Below are positions 49,968-60,476 of a DNA stretch of 64,000 nucleotides, piece by piece. The DNA is from Aphanomyces cochlioides. Taxonomy: Eukaryota > Oomycota > Saprolegniomycetes > Saprolegniales > Verrucalvaceae. Every line of letters begins with the position of its first letter. Position 1 is the stretch's first letter. Location of the stretch: NCBI GenBank assembly GCA_019828595.1, contig JAHQRK010000030.1, positions 62,001-126,000 on the forward strand, given 5' to 3'. The translations under genes and the position numbers were made by a program. The notes beneath the pieces are model-generated. The model worked only from the letters and a program-made list of their open reading frames with translations, ran no database searches and was not told the DNA's origin.

Positions 49968-52493
49968 TCAATTGGAGTCTGCATTGTCACCATCGCCAAG
50001 TTCTTTGTAGTCGAGTTCAGGAGCCTTTTCGTCCGGAAGTAAAGTTAACAAGGCATCAGTATCCGAGTCAAAACACTTCGTAGGGTCAATTGTTTGGAGT
50101 GCCAGATCTTTCACAATATGGCTCAACTCTTCTTCAATTTTATGATGTTGCACCAGGTTTCCAGCAGCAGGACTGGAAATTAATTTAATCAAGGAGGCGT
50201 CCGTGATTAAATTGCAATTGGGCCAACGGTGGACTTTGTCTTTCAGGCACAGATTAATATACTCATCGTTCGTATAAGCTTCAGGTGCTCTGTTGGACAG
50301 AAATAGATCGATTGCTGCTAGAGATCTTCTCATGTGGTAGTCTTCGTCATTTGGACACAAACTTTGGAATAGATTTGTGGGGCTGTAATTTTCAGGAGGA
50401 GGATGGCCATGCTGTTTTTGGTAGTACGAGGTAAATCGTTCTTCATCAATAGCTTGCATGGGATTTTCTCCAGCCATTAAACGTATAATTCCTCTCGAGG
50501 CAATTAAATTGGATGCGATTTTGCGAGATTTTGGGTCCATATAGATATTTCCAATAAAGCCAGGTTGGTTGAGGGTTTCATCATGAAATACCAATGGGTT
50601 GGTGGATTCATTCAGTTTTTTCTTCAGCTCTGTGATTTGAGCCTTCACTTTGGCTCCTGCTGGTTTCGTAGAGGCTGGAATTTTTTTGGGTATCGTTGAT
50701 TTTGGGGACGAAGCAGGACGTTTTTTGGGCGTGTCGGTAGGAACGATATCAAGATGGAATCGAGGAACCGTTGTGCCTGATGTTGTCACGTCAGAGTCGT
50801 CTGAGCTGAGGATAGCGAATCGATTTTGTGTTGGAATCGAGGTAGCTGATATTTTGTATTGGGGACCTTGAATAAAACCGGCTCGAGTTGGTTTAAATTC
50901 GTCCTGGGATAAATTGGGTTTGTCTGTGAGAATAATATTATTCTCGCTCGAGCCCTTGGGTGATTGTGGAGGATTTAATATCTTCTTGGGTTGAGCTACC
51001 ATTTCTTCCTCTTCGATATTTGATTTCTCCTCTTGTTCCATGTCCACATCGCTTGACAGGTCGACAAAGTTTTCCTTGCCATTTTGATTTTCCTTGGGAT
51101 CGGCATTAGGGGATTCGGAGTTTCCAGTTGTGCCAGTATTTTCCTTCGGGGTGTTGGGTGGTTGGTTTTCTGTCGATGGATTTTCGGGAGCATCAGTCTT
51201 TTCCTCTGTAGCGTTTTCCTCGACATGGTCTGTATTCTTTTTAGCGTCGTCTTTTTGTTTGGCTTTTTCCAGTCTAGCTTGAACGCTGGGAGGGACCGTT
51301 TGATTGAGGGACCGAATTTTATGTTGAAAAACATAAACTTGGTTTTGGATCTCGATTTCTCTCAGAGGCTCGCCTCCATCATCTGGTACCAATGCCAAAG
51401 GAGGAGTTTCGGAGTCAAAAAGGACTCGAAATTGGGTCGAGCGTAATAAATTGTCAGTACTGGGGTTAAAACCAACAATGACGCAGTGAGTGAGCTCTTC
51501 CAACTTTTTCAAAATCGCTTTTTGAATATCGTGATCCACCAGGTTGTTGAAAGTAATAAAATAAAGTTTCGAGTGGGGAGAATATTCAGGCACAGTAAAT
51601 TCTTGTTTTCCCAGACGAAGGGAGGTTCCACAAGTTTTGCGCAATAGATCATCGTCATAAAACGTCAAAGAGAGAGTAGTCGGGTTTTTCTTGTGGAACA
51701 GAATTTCCTTGAATTTCGATTCCCAAAGCGTACCCGGGTTTTGGGTAATTAAATTCGCTCGGATTTGGTAGTCCTTGACTTGACGGAAAGCTTCTCCCAG
51801 AGGAATGTCCACAGTGCAAGCCTTCGATGATGGAGTTTTCAAGATGTCTTCAATGAATTCATCCATAGCAGTAGGGTTTTGGCGGAATTCTCGAGCTTGT
51901 CGAATTAATTCTTCCAATTCAGAGTCGTCAATGGGATGCCCACCAGTGTTGCGAACCAATTGGGTTTTCACATGGCGGGCTCCTTCCCAGACATTATTTT
52001 TCTTCGAGTTGGTTTTTTTGCCTTCGTTGTTGGACGAAGCTTGTTTTTTGGGGTTGGAGGGTTTGGCAGGAGAGTTTGTCCCATCTTTGGAGGGATTTTT
52101 CGAATTAGGTAAAACTCGTCCATGAGGGGTGCCGTCAGGATGGGTAATATTCTCCCCAGGCTTGTCAGAATCCTTGGGTAATTTGCCACCATTGGCGTCA
52201 GAGGCAGGTTTTTCGTTGGAACCATTAATATCCATACCCATTCCTGCATCATCGGGTCCATTTTTTTTGTCCATATTTGGACCAGTGTCACCACCTAAGT
52301 CAACACCATCTTGGTTGGAAACATTTTCCCTACGAAGAGAGTCGGACGCAGCGGCGCTGTTCCTAGAGGAAGGAGGTTTTTCAGCGGCTTCTCGGCTCGG
52401 ACCGGGCGTCGCTTGGCTAGAGTCAGGCGTCGATTCACGTTGAGCGAATCGAGACACCGTCGAAAGGATGGTTTTTTCCGCGCTAGAGGCCAT
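49968..52493 (-). CDS. Family A ORF1 protein (gag-like, 841 aa, intact)
   Basis: It starts at the first ATG, 81 nt into the element. Residues 1-165 are low complexity (Ser, Pro, Asn, Asp, Lys). Residues about 175-400 form a folded part with motifs YFITFNN and TQFRVLFDS, which I read as RRM-like. Residues about 400-560 are a Lys/Glu/Asn/Pro-rich linker, probably disordered. The C-terminal part contains the block at about 725-782 (APEAYTNDEYI, HRWPNCN) that corresponds to the shared C-terminal domain of B and C ORF1. The tail is acidic. The function is inferred as element RNA binding; no catalytic motif is visible. Confidence 0.88.
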   Translation of the reverse strand: MASSAEKTILSTVSRFAQRESTPDSSQATPGPSREAAEKPPSSRNSAAASDSLRRENVSNQDGVDLGGDTGPNMDKKNGPDDAGMGMDINGSNEKPASDANGGKLPKDSDKPGENITHPDGTPHGRVLPNSKNPSKDGTNSPAKPSNPKKQASSNNEGKKTNSKKNNVWEGARHVKTQLVRNTGGHPIDDSELEELIRQAREFRQNPTAMDEFIEDILKTPSSKACTVDIPLGEAFRQVKDYQIRANLITQNPGTLWESKFKEILFHKKNPTTLSLTFYDDDLLRKTCGTSLRLGKQEFTVPEYSPHSKLYFITFNNLVDHDIQKAILKKLEELTHCVIVGFNPSTDNLLRSTQFRVLFDSETPPLALVPDDGGEPLREIEIQNQVYVFQHKIRSLNQTVPPSVQARLEKAKQKDDAKKNTDHVEENATEEKTDAPENPSTENQPPNTPKENTGTTGNSESPNADPKENQNGKENFVDLSSDVDMEQEEKSNIEEEEMVAQPKKILNPPQSPKGSSENNIILTDKPNLSQDEFKPTRAGFIQGPQYKISATSIPTQNRFAILSSDDSDVTTSGTTVPRFHLDIVPTDTPKKRPASSPKSTIPKKIPASTKPAGAKVKAQITELKKKLNESTNPLVFHDETLNQPGFIGNIYMDPKSRKIASNLIASRGIIRLMAGENPMQAIDEERFTSYYQKQHGHPPPENYSPTNLFQSLCPNDEDYHMRRSLAAIDLFLSNRAPEAYTNDEYINLCLKDKVHRWPNCNLITDASLIKLISSPAAGNLVQHHKIEEELSHIVKDLALQTIDPTKCFDSDTDALLTLLPDEKAPELDYKELGDGDNADSN

Positions 52494-52574
52494 GACGTTG
52501 TCGAAAGCACCTAAAAAGCAAGATTTTCCGTTGGGGGGCTGTGGTAGTTTAACCTACAAAGCAAAAACGAAAGT

Positions 52575-52617
52575 CCCGCATGCTAAGCGGGCGCTCTACC
52601 ATCTGAGCTACATCCCC
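52575..52617 (-). pseudogene. tRNA-Ala(AGC) 5' fragment, nt 1-43 (between A6 and C3)
   Basis: Same 43 nt as at 1135, with A6 on the anticodon side and C3 at the tRNA 5' end. Confidence 0.92.
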
Positions 52618-52952
52618 TCTCCCGTCAACTGCTCAAGCAATCGGTGGGCGATCCAATTCGTGATATCTGTAGAGCGATATTGGATGAGCCTGACGGAGAA
52701 TTCTTGGTTGTTTCTGTCACTGATTCAACATCCCATTGCTGGGTCCTCGCCAAGCGATACAAGCGCTGCATAGACCGAAGTCTATGTATGATCCAAGACA
52801 ATGAAAATGTATACCCCCTGGGTCAGATGCCAAGAGTCAGTTTTATCCTACATATTCGCCGTGTTAGCTTACAAACACCGAAGAAATCGAAGTCCCAACG
52901 TCGAAGCGAATCAAGAAAACGAAAAGCCAAATTGATTTCCAATTCAGCCTAG
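52618..52952 (+). pseudogene. Family C ORF3 remnant (C3)
   Basis: This is the last 111 or so codons of ORF3, retaining the His and Asp motifs and the basic tail but not the Cys. One substitution changes Arg to Leu in the motif following VSFI. Confidence 0.82.
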
Positions 52953-53030
52953 CAGTTGGAAATGGGATGAGCCTTCGGGCAATATTAGTTTGTAGTTTAC
53001 ATTAACTACAAATAGACTCCCCATTGACAT
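52618..53030 (+). mobile_element. Family C copy C3, 413-bp 3' fragment
   Basis: It matches C2 from 42113 to its 3' end with two substitutions, including the terminal hairpin. The 5' truncation joins tRNA-Ala nt 1, and the 3' end joins TGAGCTACATCCCC. Confidence 0.92.
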
Positions 53031-53044
53031 TGAGCTACATCCCC
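53031..53044. repeat. 14-bp target-site duplication closing C3
   Basis: TGAGCTACATCCCC followed directly by the unit 7 spacer. Confidence 0.92.
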
Positions 53045-53730
53045 TTTTTACTGTTCTTTTGTGTCTGTGCATCAAGTCCGCCAAATCGTCCACTTTCTTG
53101 TTCTTGTCTGTACAAGGATAGATTGTGACGACCCTTTTGCAACCAGGCATTCGTCGTGTCTACGGGATACTTGTATGCCAAAATGTCCCGTGGAGACTGT
53201 CGATTTCTTGTCGGCTTGTTGGAGAACTCGTTGGTGTGGATGAAGCTGTTGCAAACCCGTTTTTTGACAGTACGTCGATTTCTGGTCGTCTTTTTTTGGT
53301 ATCTGAGGGTGTGAATCGATAGAGCTTTTCAAAAGCAAGAGTTTGCAAGTAGTTTGAGGTCAATCGGAGCAATATTGCAAAAGTTATGAGCAAAAAACGA
53401 TTTCGACCGATGGGACACGAACCGTTCACACCAAAAAGTGTCAAGCGATTGACAACAAAAGAGATGTTTTCTATCCTTCTTTATCCATGTGACGCGACCA
53501 CAAACACCATTCAAAGTGCTGTACACATTCTGGTTCAACCATTTCATTGCACATCGACCAAGTGATTCCAAGAAATATACTGTTCAAAGTCTAACTGTTA
53601 TATTTTCCATTGTGGACAGTGTATACTTGTCAAGTTGAATACAGATAATGTTGGAAAAGAAGTGTCCTACAGAGGTGAAAAGGAGATCGCGTGAAAGAGT
53701 AGTGTCCTGAATAGAAAGAAGCTAAAAAGA
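53045..53730. repeat. Host array spacer, unit 7
   Basis: 686 bp, matching the unit 1 spacer closely. Confidence 0.85.
53724..53728 (-). terminator. Pol III T5 terminator, unit 7
   Basis: TTTTT on the minus strand after tRNA-His. Confidence 0.8.
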
Positions 53731-53802
53731 TGCGCCTGCCGGGAGTCGAACCCGGGATGTCACGGCCACAACGTGAAGTACTGACCACTATACTACAGAC
53801 GC
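53731..53802 (-). tRNA. tRNA-His(GUG), unit 7
   Basis: Identical 72-nt cloverleaf with anticodon GTG and intact promoter boxes. Confidence 0.95.
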
Positions 53803-53803
53803 C

Positions 53804-53849
53804 TGGAGAAGCAGGGTATCGATCCCTGTACCTCCCGCATGCTAAGCGG
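53804..53849 (-). pseudogene. tRNA-Ala(AGC) 3' fragment, nt 28-73, unit 7
   Basis: As in unit 1, with the anticodon-arm duplication at 53834-53849. Confidence 0.92.
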
Positions 53850-56290
53850 TTAACTGAGTATATTAAAGAATTAATATGGCCCAAAAGGGCCGCAAACTAG
53901 ACTTTCGATTTTGGCTTCATAGGTCGCATAATAAATATGTGTTGCGAAATGTGACCTTGGAAGGTTCTTGTGGAAAATCGTCCAGTGTTGCTTAACCGAA
54001 ATAGACTTGGGGTGTGGGGTAATTTGGAGGAACCATGGCAGAAAGAAAATGTTGCATGGCGATTCAGGCTGTGAAAAAATTCAACAGTATAGAGAAGAGC
54101 CATACAAGCAACTTTCTTTTCATGACCATCTTGATCCGAGTTGGTGGTGGCGAGATACGAGGCAATTTCGGGTTGACTGTGGAGGACTTGAAAATTTGTA
54201 TACAAAAGTCTTGATAAAAATTCCAAGTGGAGGTACGCAGTGAAAAAGGCCAAGTAAATAAAAGCTTGAGTTGGGGTCGATCCATGAATAAATAAATCGA
54301 CAGGAGAGGAAGGCCAAAAATTGACAAAAGGGTCGAAACAGAGTAAAATCAGGCCCAAGGAAAATAAATTGGCAAGAGGTAGGAGCCCAAAAAATCCAAA
54401 AAGGTCGTGGCCAATTTAATTCGACCTCAGGAGGCCGAATTAAATCGCTGTAACCATGGGAAAAGCTGGGTTTGAGAGAAAAGACCATCCAAAATAAAAT
54501 GTTCTTGGACGATTTGACCAGCCAAAAAAATCAAACGAGGTCGGTCGTTCCATGACAAGCAAAGTTGATTTCAGGAGCGTCTTCATCGGAGTTGATGGTG
54601 GCGAGATAGAGGGAAAATATCCCTTGTGGGTTGGGCTTTTGGGGTAAACCTCCCAAAAATAATAAAAAAGGGTAAAATATTTGGGAGGAGCCATTTTGAC
54701 ATGCGCCATGCGCGGATAGGTCTCGAGCGCGAGCATCGTCGGAGCTGGATTTCGAACGGCGCCGCGGTGCATGGAGCCACTTGGCAGAATCGTAGCGACG
54801 ATACGTACGAAGGATAGCGCACCATTAGAATCGCCATAGGTAGTGTGTAGCGGGAGAGCGCTAGCCAAAACCAGTGTTTTTTCCAATCGGGCGTCTCGGC
54901 GGCCAAATTTGAAGGAGTCATAACTTCCGAACGGCTATGAGATAGATAGCCATACTTGGTGTCCTCCATCAATGGAGGCTAGCGGTGGATGCACCATATT
55001 AATCGGTGCATATAGAGTCGTGTAGCTGAAATGAGCTACGATGGTCGTTTTGGAGCCTTATCGGCTCAAAATGGTTTGGAATCGGAAGTTGGGTTCCTGT
55101 GCTGCTATCATGGTGCTTGATAGCTCAAATCCATCGCGAGGACATTCTCGAGCCTCTCCAACTCTAAGTTGGGCGATCGGAGTTGATTTGCGTTCAGGAG
55201 CCATTCCGATGAGTTTTAGCCATTTCACCAAAAGTTGTCGGGGCGACGGCAAGTAGGTTCCAGGGCTTCAATCATCGCTCTTGATGGCTTAAAACACTCG
55301 TCTAGCCATGATAGGATGGAAAGGAGTCATAGCCGGTCGATAGGAAATGATTTGCGACCTGTAGCCGACTTAAGGTTTTGTAGCCGGTGGATAGGGGCGG
55401 TTGACATTTTGGATTGAGGATTGCGAGCAAACCAGGATGTTTCAGGGCGTTCTAACGCTTTGGCTAGTCGTAATAAGTGGTGGAGCCACCCACTAGACCC
55501 CTAGATGTCACTCGGTGACCGTAGGGAAAGCGTTCGAGTTGTCCTGGTGTTTCACCGGTTTGGGTGACAGTCCAAAATGGGTTCGTGGTTTTGAACCATA
55601 GATCTGCAATATGTGCTAGTTGGTGTCGGCATAGAGCTCGATTCAACTGAGATAACAAGCCACTAAACGTAGAAATCCACGCAGTAGGTCGAGAGAAATT
55701 TCACTTTTGGTGACGGGTTGAAACCGGTTCAAAATGGGTGTCACCGGGTCGAATTTCCTTTCGAATTTTGTTTCGCGAGTTTGGCGAGGTTTGAGCACTC
55801 GCAAACTGGCACATCTTGAGGAGGAGACATGGGAGAATCTTTTAGGCACCGTGGCGCAATTTTCCCGAACAAAAAGTGTGCACTCGATTTTGAGATTTCG
55901 CCCCCAGGGGGAGACGTCGTAACAATTTTCAAAGTGTTGTTGTGAGAGAACCACTGCACTTTTTTGCAATCTAACGCTTGCGTTTGTCTGCTTGGGATGT
56001 CTAGCAACCCTGAAGACCATTAGAATGTCTGAAATGATCGTCAGGGCAATGCCAGGGTTGTCGATAGTTTTGCCATTTTGGGTGAACGGATAAAGTCAAG
56101 TCGATTTTGTGAACGACTCGGCATGAGATAAAGTTACTTGGTGTGTTCATAGAGCTCTGTTAGCTGGGGCTAACGAGCCATCAAACGCATGAAAAGGCCA
56201 AGTGGGTCGCGAGAAAATCCACTTTGAGTTTTCCCATTGGTTTGGGTGACTTAGGTGAATTTCTTCAAAGGTTGCAATATAACATGCCTT

Positions 56291-59200
56291 TTAAGGTTCC
56301 AAGGTCTCGTTTTGAGATTGTGGTAAGATTTGGGCAGAGAACCACTCATTCTGGTGCAAACTATGAAGCACCGATGTCAAGGAAGCCTTCGTGGAGTCGT
56401 CCAAGGAGGCTCGATTGACTTGGTACAGATGCCGCTTTATAATGTGTCCTGCTAAGCTGGATATCGTCATAGGTGTTTTGTTAGGTAAATCTGGACGGTA
56501 AATCCGGTCGCACCGAGTTTTCCATATTGTATACCAAATACAAGATAAAAAAATTGGCCACAGCAAATTAAATCCAGCTTGGAGGTCTTTGTCTTGGAGT
56601 GCTATAGGAGAGAAGAATATTTTTTCCATGGTAGTTGGCCAAGTAAAGTTAAGGGATCTGGCCATGGATTTAAATGGACTCCAACATGCTCGAGTATATG
56701 GACAGTCCAAGGTGAAATGTTTATACGTCTCCACTTCATGACAAAAAATACAAGTGTTCGGGATATCGTCCGAGTACTTGAATTTGTATCGGAGAGGTAA
56801 GGCTCGTATAAGCAGTCGATATATGAAAGCACTATACGTTGGCAGAATAAATTTGGGCTGCCTGTAGAATGCGACCACTTTAATATTTTCCTTGTGGGCA
56901 TAAAAATCCGAGGGTACCAATAAATGCGCTGTGGGTAAAACCTCCTGAGCTGATTTGGATTTAAATTCATGAGTTAAATCATCCAAGGTGGCATCAATAA
57001 AGGGTAAAAAGCCGTCTTTAAAATTTCCAGCCCAAGTAATTTCGGTAGCCGTTTGCCGATAAGGTGTAGGCTGACGAAAATTAATTTCTGTGTCCTCGGG
57101 TGGAGATGGTAGAATAGCTTTAAGTCTCCCGTGTAGAGCATACCACCATTTATGATCGGGAGTGGCTAAATGGCGTCTTGAGCATTGAGATTTAATCCAA
57201 TCTAACAGGATTTTCCGATCCATAAGATTGCCATTTTCATCGAGTAGGTGGCGAACATGGGTAAAATTTAATTTTGCCAGTGATACAGCATAATCATAAG
57301 TCTTTGGATAGCAGTGTTCAAAGACAGTTTTCTCCAAGGGTAAGAATTGATTGTGCCAAAGTGGAAAATTTCCATCGACTTGTACTGTGGGAAATTTAAG
57401 TGGGGTTGGAGATAAGGATAACCATAGTCGAGTAAATGCTGACCAGAGAGGTGGAACCTTATCTTGGTGTGATATGGCTTTGTACATACTAGAGTGTGGA
57501 CTCATGAAAAGGAGATCATAAAAATTTCCCCATGGACTGAAGGCTCTGGAGAGTAAATATTCTCCAATGGATAGCCATGCTGGCAATTTCGTTTGACCAT
57601 ACGAGTTGTGAGGTGGTGCTAGGAGTAGCTTGAAGCATTTAAAGGTCATGACCCGGTGTAGTTTTGACCACCAGTGGGTAGACGATTTAAATCCGAGACC
57701 ACCTTGTGCTTTTGGAAGGAAAATAATGTCCGAGTTGAATTGATGCAAATAACGTTGAGTCGAATATGGATCAATTGTATCGCCGTGAATAAATTGCTTG
57801 GCGACCTTGTCGAATAGTTTGGCATATTCTTTGTCGATCGGAATAAATTGGAGTTGATACCAGAGCACAGGAAAACAAATTGACCTTAGGATTGTCACTT
57901 TTCCGGGTAGGGTTCGTGCTCGATAAGACCATAATTGTGTTCTTGAGACCAATTTCTCCAATAGCGAATTTAAACGTGTTGTGGCTGTGATGTTGGGAGA
58001 AATTAAAAGGCCCAACGATTTAGCAGGTTTGTCATCAGTAATAGCCAAAGGTGCCAGGTCTGGAGGTAAATTGGCATGGGTTAATAATTCTGTCTTGGAG
58101 AGATTTAACTTGAAACCAGAGATATCACAGAATTTTTTGACGATGTCGAGTTGGAGTTGCAACGTCGATGTATTTTTGGAGTACAATTGGGAGTCGTCTG
58201 CATAATAGCTCCCGGTGTGAGTGTGATGACCAATTCGTATGCCCAAATCTTTTCTCTTGCGTATGGCTAAACACATAGGTTCTAGCGCCAAGACAAATAA
58301 AAGAGGTGATAATGGGTCGCCTTGTAAAACACCACGTTGGATCTTAAATGGGTTGGATAAATGTCCATTGACAATAATTCGTCCACGACGATTTGAATAA
58401 AGCACTTTGACCATGTTGAGAAAGGACGGTGGAAAATTAAATTCCTTCAGGGTTGCCAATAAATAGGAATGGTTGACCCTATCAAAGGCTTTTTCAAAGT
58501 CCAAGAGGGCCACAATAGACTCGGAGGAATAAAACTTCATAAAGTGATTCAGGTCTTCCAAGCGCAGTAAATTGGTTTGGATTGATCGACCACGAATAAA
58601 ACCTGTTTGATCCGGGTGGACTATCGACTGAATGATTCTCTGCATTCGTTCTGCAAGGACCATTGTGAGGATTTTCACGTCGATATTGACCAAGCTGATG
58701 GGACGGTAATTTTTTGGGAGTAGTTTGTCGTCCTTTTTGTACAGCAGTACAATTAAACTTGTCAATTGGGAGGGTGCCAAGTTGGAGTGAGAGTTGATTT
58801 GGTAATAGTATAGCATTTCCAAAGCCAGGGACCATTCATGGGGAAACATTTTCAAAATTTCGTAGGGCAGTGAATTTGGCCCAGGAGTTGAATTCCGTTT
58901 GGAGTGTTTAATGGCAAAATAAAATTCGTTTGCCGTGAGAGGAGCCCCAATAAATCTCTTGTCGTCGATATTGAGTCGGCGAGATATCAGAGTTTTTAAA
59001 TACTTGGCCATTCTTTCCTTGTCAACTGCCTCATGGTCGCCATACAGGTCAGAATAAAACTCGTGGAGTGTCGAGGAAATTGATTGTTGATCAGAAGCAA
59101 TATTTCCATTGGACATTTTGAGTGCCTTGAAGGGAGATTTTTGTAAAGGGATTGTGCGAGGTGGCTTCAGGTGAAATTTGGTACACCTTTCCGCTTTCTC

Positions 59201-60376
59201 GAGATGAGTTTGCATAGCAGTATCTTCCCGTAGGACTTTTTTCCTGTCATGGTATTCATGTATGGCAGCTTGAATTGTTTTGATACGTGCCATCAAGGAC
59301 GCACATGGGGCGTTTTGGTAATCCCGAATCAATAAAGCCAAATCCATAGATAATTTCTTGAGAGGCCTTTGTTGATTTTCGACCAACTCGTCGTGTAGGT
59401 ATTTTAATTGATTTCGCATGTTGGTGATCATGGTGTCGAAATGTAGACCAACATTTGAGTTTAATTGGGTCTTGGTAAGGAAGGTTTCAAGTTGACGAGA
59501 GATAATGAATTTGGCCTTGTCATTGTTGAGAACCCATTGTGGTGTTTTCCATGGACCAGGTCCCATTGATACTGCTGGACGTTTGGTCAATAATTTGCAG
59601 GGAGTGTGGTCAGCATGAGGAATTAGTTCCAGGTGACGAAATTTCAGATGACGTAGGGATGCCATAGCAGACGAGATGAAAATATAGTCAAGCCGATTGA
59701 CAAATTTTGGACTTGTGAAAGCACGTTTCAGTGGATTTTGTTGACGGAAAATGTCAACGAGGTGTAAATCTTGTAGCCATAGGTTGAGTTCATATGAGCC
59801 ATGAGTCGCATGAGTCGAAGGACGGCATGAATCTAATGTTGGGGAGAAAATAACGTTAAAGTCGCCACCAACAATATGAAAAGCTTCGGGTGGAAAATCG
59901 CGAGGCAGATCATTAAAAAAATCCACACGGTCGTGATAGTCGTACGGAGCATAGATGTTGTGAATAAAAACCGGGATATTGTCCAGAGTGGCCGATATAA
60001 GTAAATAACGACCACGGAGGAGAGGTTTGTCCCAAGAGTGGTTTAAATTGGTGCAATTGTCCAGAGGGCAGTCAGGATGAATAAATGTAGCAAGGCCTCC
60101 AGTAGGATGAGAGGTATTGCTGATGGAATAAATTGGCTCCTCGTAGAAGAAAGTGCCTTGTTGGTTGGTATGTTTTTTCCAGTAGAAATTGATTTTGCCA
60201 TGGTCGCTGGGGTAAGGCAGTCGAGTTTCTTGGATAAGTGAGATAGAGTTTTTGAGGAGAAAGTTCTTGAGAAGGTGGTGGAAAGAGTTGGAGAGACCAT
60301 TTGTGTTGAGAGAAAACAAGCTAATATCCCAGTCGATAATGGCTTGTGGTAGCGCGTTAATTGTGGTCACGGTCAT
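56291..60376 (-). CDS. Family A ORF2: APE endonuclease, reverse transcriptase, zinc knuckle (1361 aa, intact)
   Basis: Full-length frame from the ATG at 60376 with all endonuclease, YADD and zinc-knuckle residues of the A6 protein. A few substitutions distinguish it, for example Ile-Ser-Asn for Ile-Ser-His near residue 87 and Lys-Phe for Lys-Leu near residue 291. The element lacks its 5' end, so expression would need an outside promoter; the intact frame implies recent insertion. Confidence 0.93.
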   Translation of the reverse strand: MTVTTINALPQAIIDWDISLFSLNTNGLSNSFHHLLKNFLLKNSISLIQETRLPYPSDHGKINFYWKKHTNQQGTFFYEEPIYSISNTSHPTGGLATFIHPDCPLDNCTNLNHSWDKPLLRGRYLLISATLDNIPVFIHNIYAPYDYHDRVDFFNDLPRDFPPEAFHIVGGDFNVIFSPTLDSCRPSTHATHGSYELNLWLQDLHLVDIFRQQNPLKRAFTSPKFVNRLDYIFISSAMASLRHLKFRHLELIPHADHTPCKLLTKRPAVSMGPGPWKTPQWVLNNDKAKFIISRQLETFLTKTQLNSNVGLHFDTMITNMRNQLKYLHDELVENQQRPLKKLSMDLALLIRDYQNAPCASLMARIKTIQAAIHEYHDRKKVLREDTAMQTHLEKAERCTKFHLKPPRTIPLQKSPFKALKMSNGNIASDQQSISSTLHEFYSDLYGDHEAVDKERMAKYLKTLISRRLNIDDKRFIGAPLTANEFYFAIKHSKRNSTPGPNSLPYEILKMFPHEWSLALEMLYYYQINSHSNLAPSQLTSLIVLLYKKDDKLLPKNYRPISLVNIDVKILTMVLAERMQRIIQSIVHPDQTGFIRGRSIQTNLLRLEDLNHFMKFYSSESIVALLDFEKAFDRVNHSYLLATLKEFNFPPSFLNMVKVLYSNRRGRIIVNGHLSNPFKIQRGVLQGDPLSPLLFVLALEPMCLAIRKRKDLGIRIGHHTHTGSYYADDSQLYSKNTSTLQLQLDIVKKFCDISGFKLNLSKTELLTHANLPPDLAPLAITDDKPAKSLGLLISPNITATTRLNSLLEKLVSRTQLWSYRARTLPGKVTILRSICFPVLWYQLQFIPIDKEYAKLFDKVAKQFIHGDTIDPYSTQRYLHQFNSDIIFLPKAQGGLGFKSSTHWWSKLHRVMTFKCFKLLLAPPHNSYGQTKLPAWLSIGEYLLSRAFSPWGNFYDLLFMSPHSSMYKAISHQDKVPPLWSAFTRLWLSLSPTPLKFPTVQVDGNFPLWHNQFLPLEKTVFEHCYPKTYDYAVSLAKLNFTHVRHLLDENGNLMDRKILLDWIKSQCSRRHLATPDHKWWYALHGRLKAILPSPPEDTEINFRQPTPYRQTATEITWAGNFKDGFLPFIDATLDDLTHEFKSKSAQEVLPTAHLLVPSDFYAHKENIKVVAFYRQPKFILPTYSAFIYRLLIRALPLRYKFKYSDDIPNTCIFCHEVETYKHFTLDCPYTRACWSPFKSMARSLNFTWPTTMEKIFFSPIALQDKDLQAGFNLLWPIFLSCIWYTIWKTRCDRIYRPDLPNKTPMTISSLAGHIIKRHLYQVNRASLDDSTKASLTSVLHSLHQNEWFSAQILPQSQNETLEP

Positions 60377-60476
60377 GATTAATATTTGGGTTTTGATTTT
60401 TTGACTTCAAGTCGTTGTGTTGGTTTGGGTCGGGGTGTGGTGATTGTGGTTTTAATTGATTTTGTGTGTTGGCGAG

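Larger units (their letters stand above)
43345..52574 (-). mobile_element. Family A retrotransposon copy A6, full length and apparently intact (9.2 kb)
   Basis: Both ends are complete, and both ORFs are open with ATG starts. The element is flanked by perfect 16-bp copies of the tRNA anticodon arm. Order on the minus strand: 81-nt leader, ORF1 (841 aa), 100-nt gap, ORF2 (1361 aa), 2.4-kb 3' region. It is the only copy in the window with no visible defect, so it is the best candidate for an autonomous master. Confidence 0.94.
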
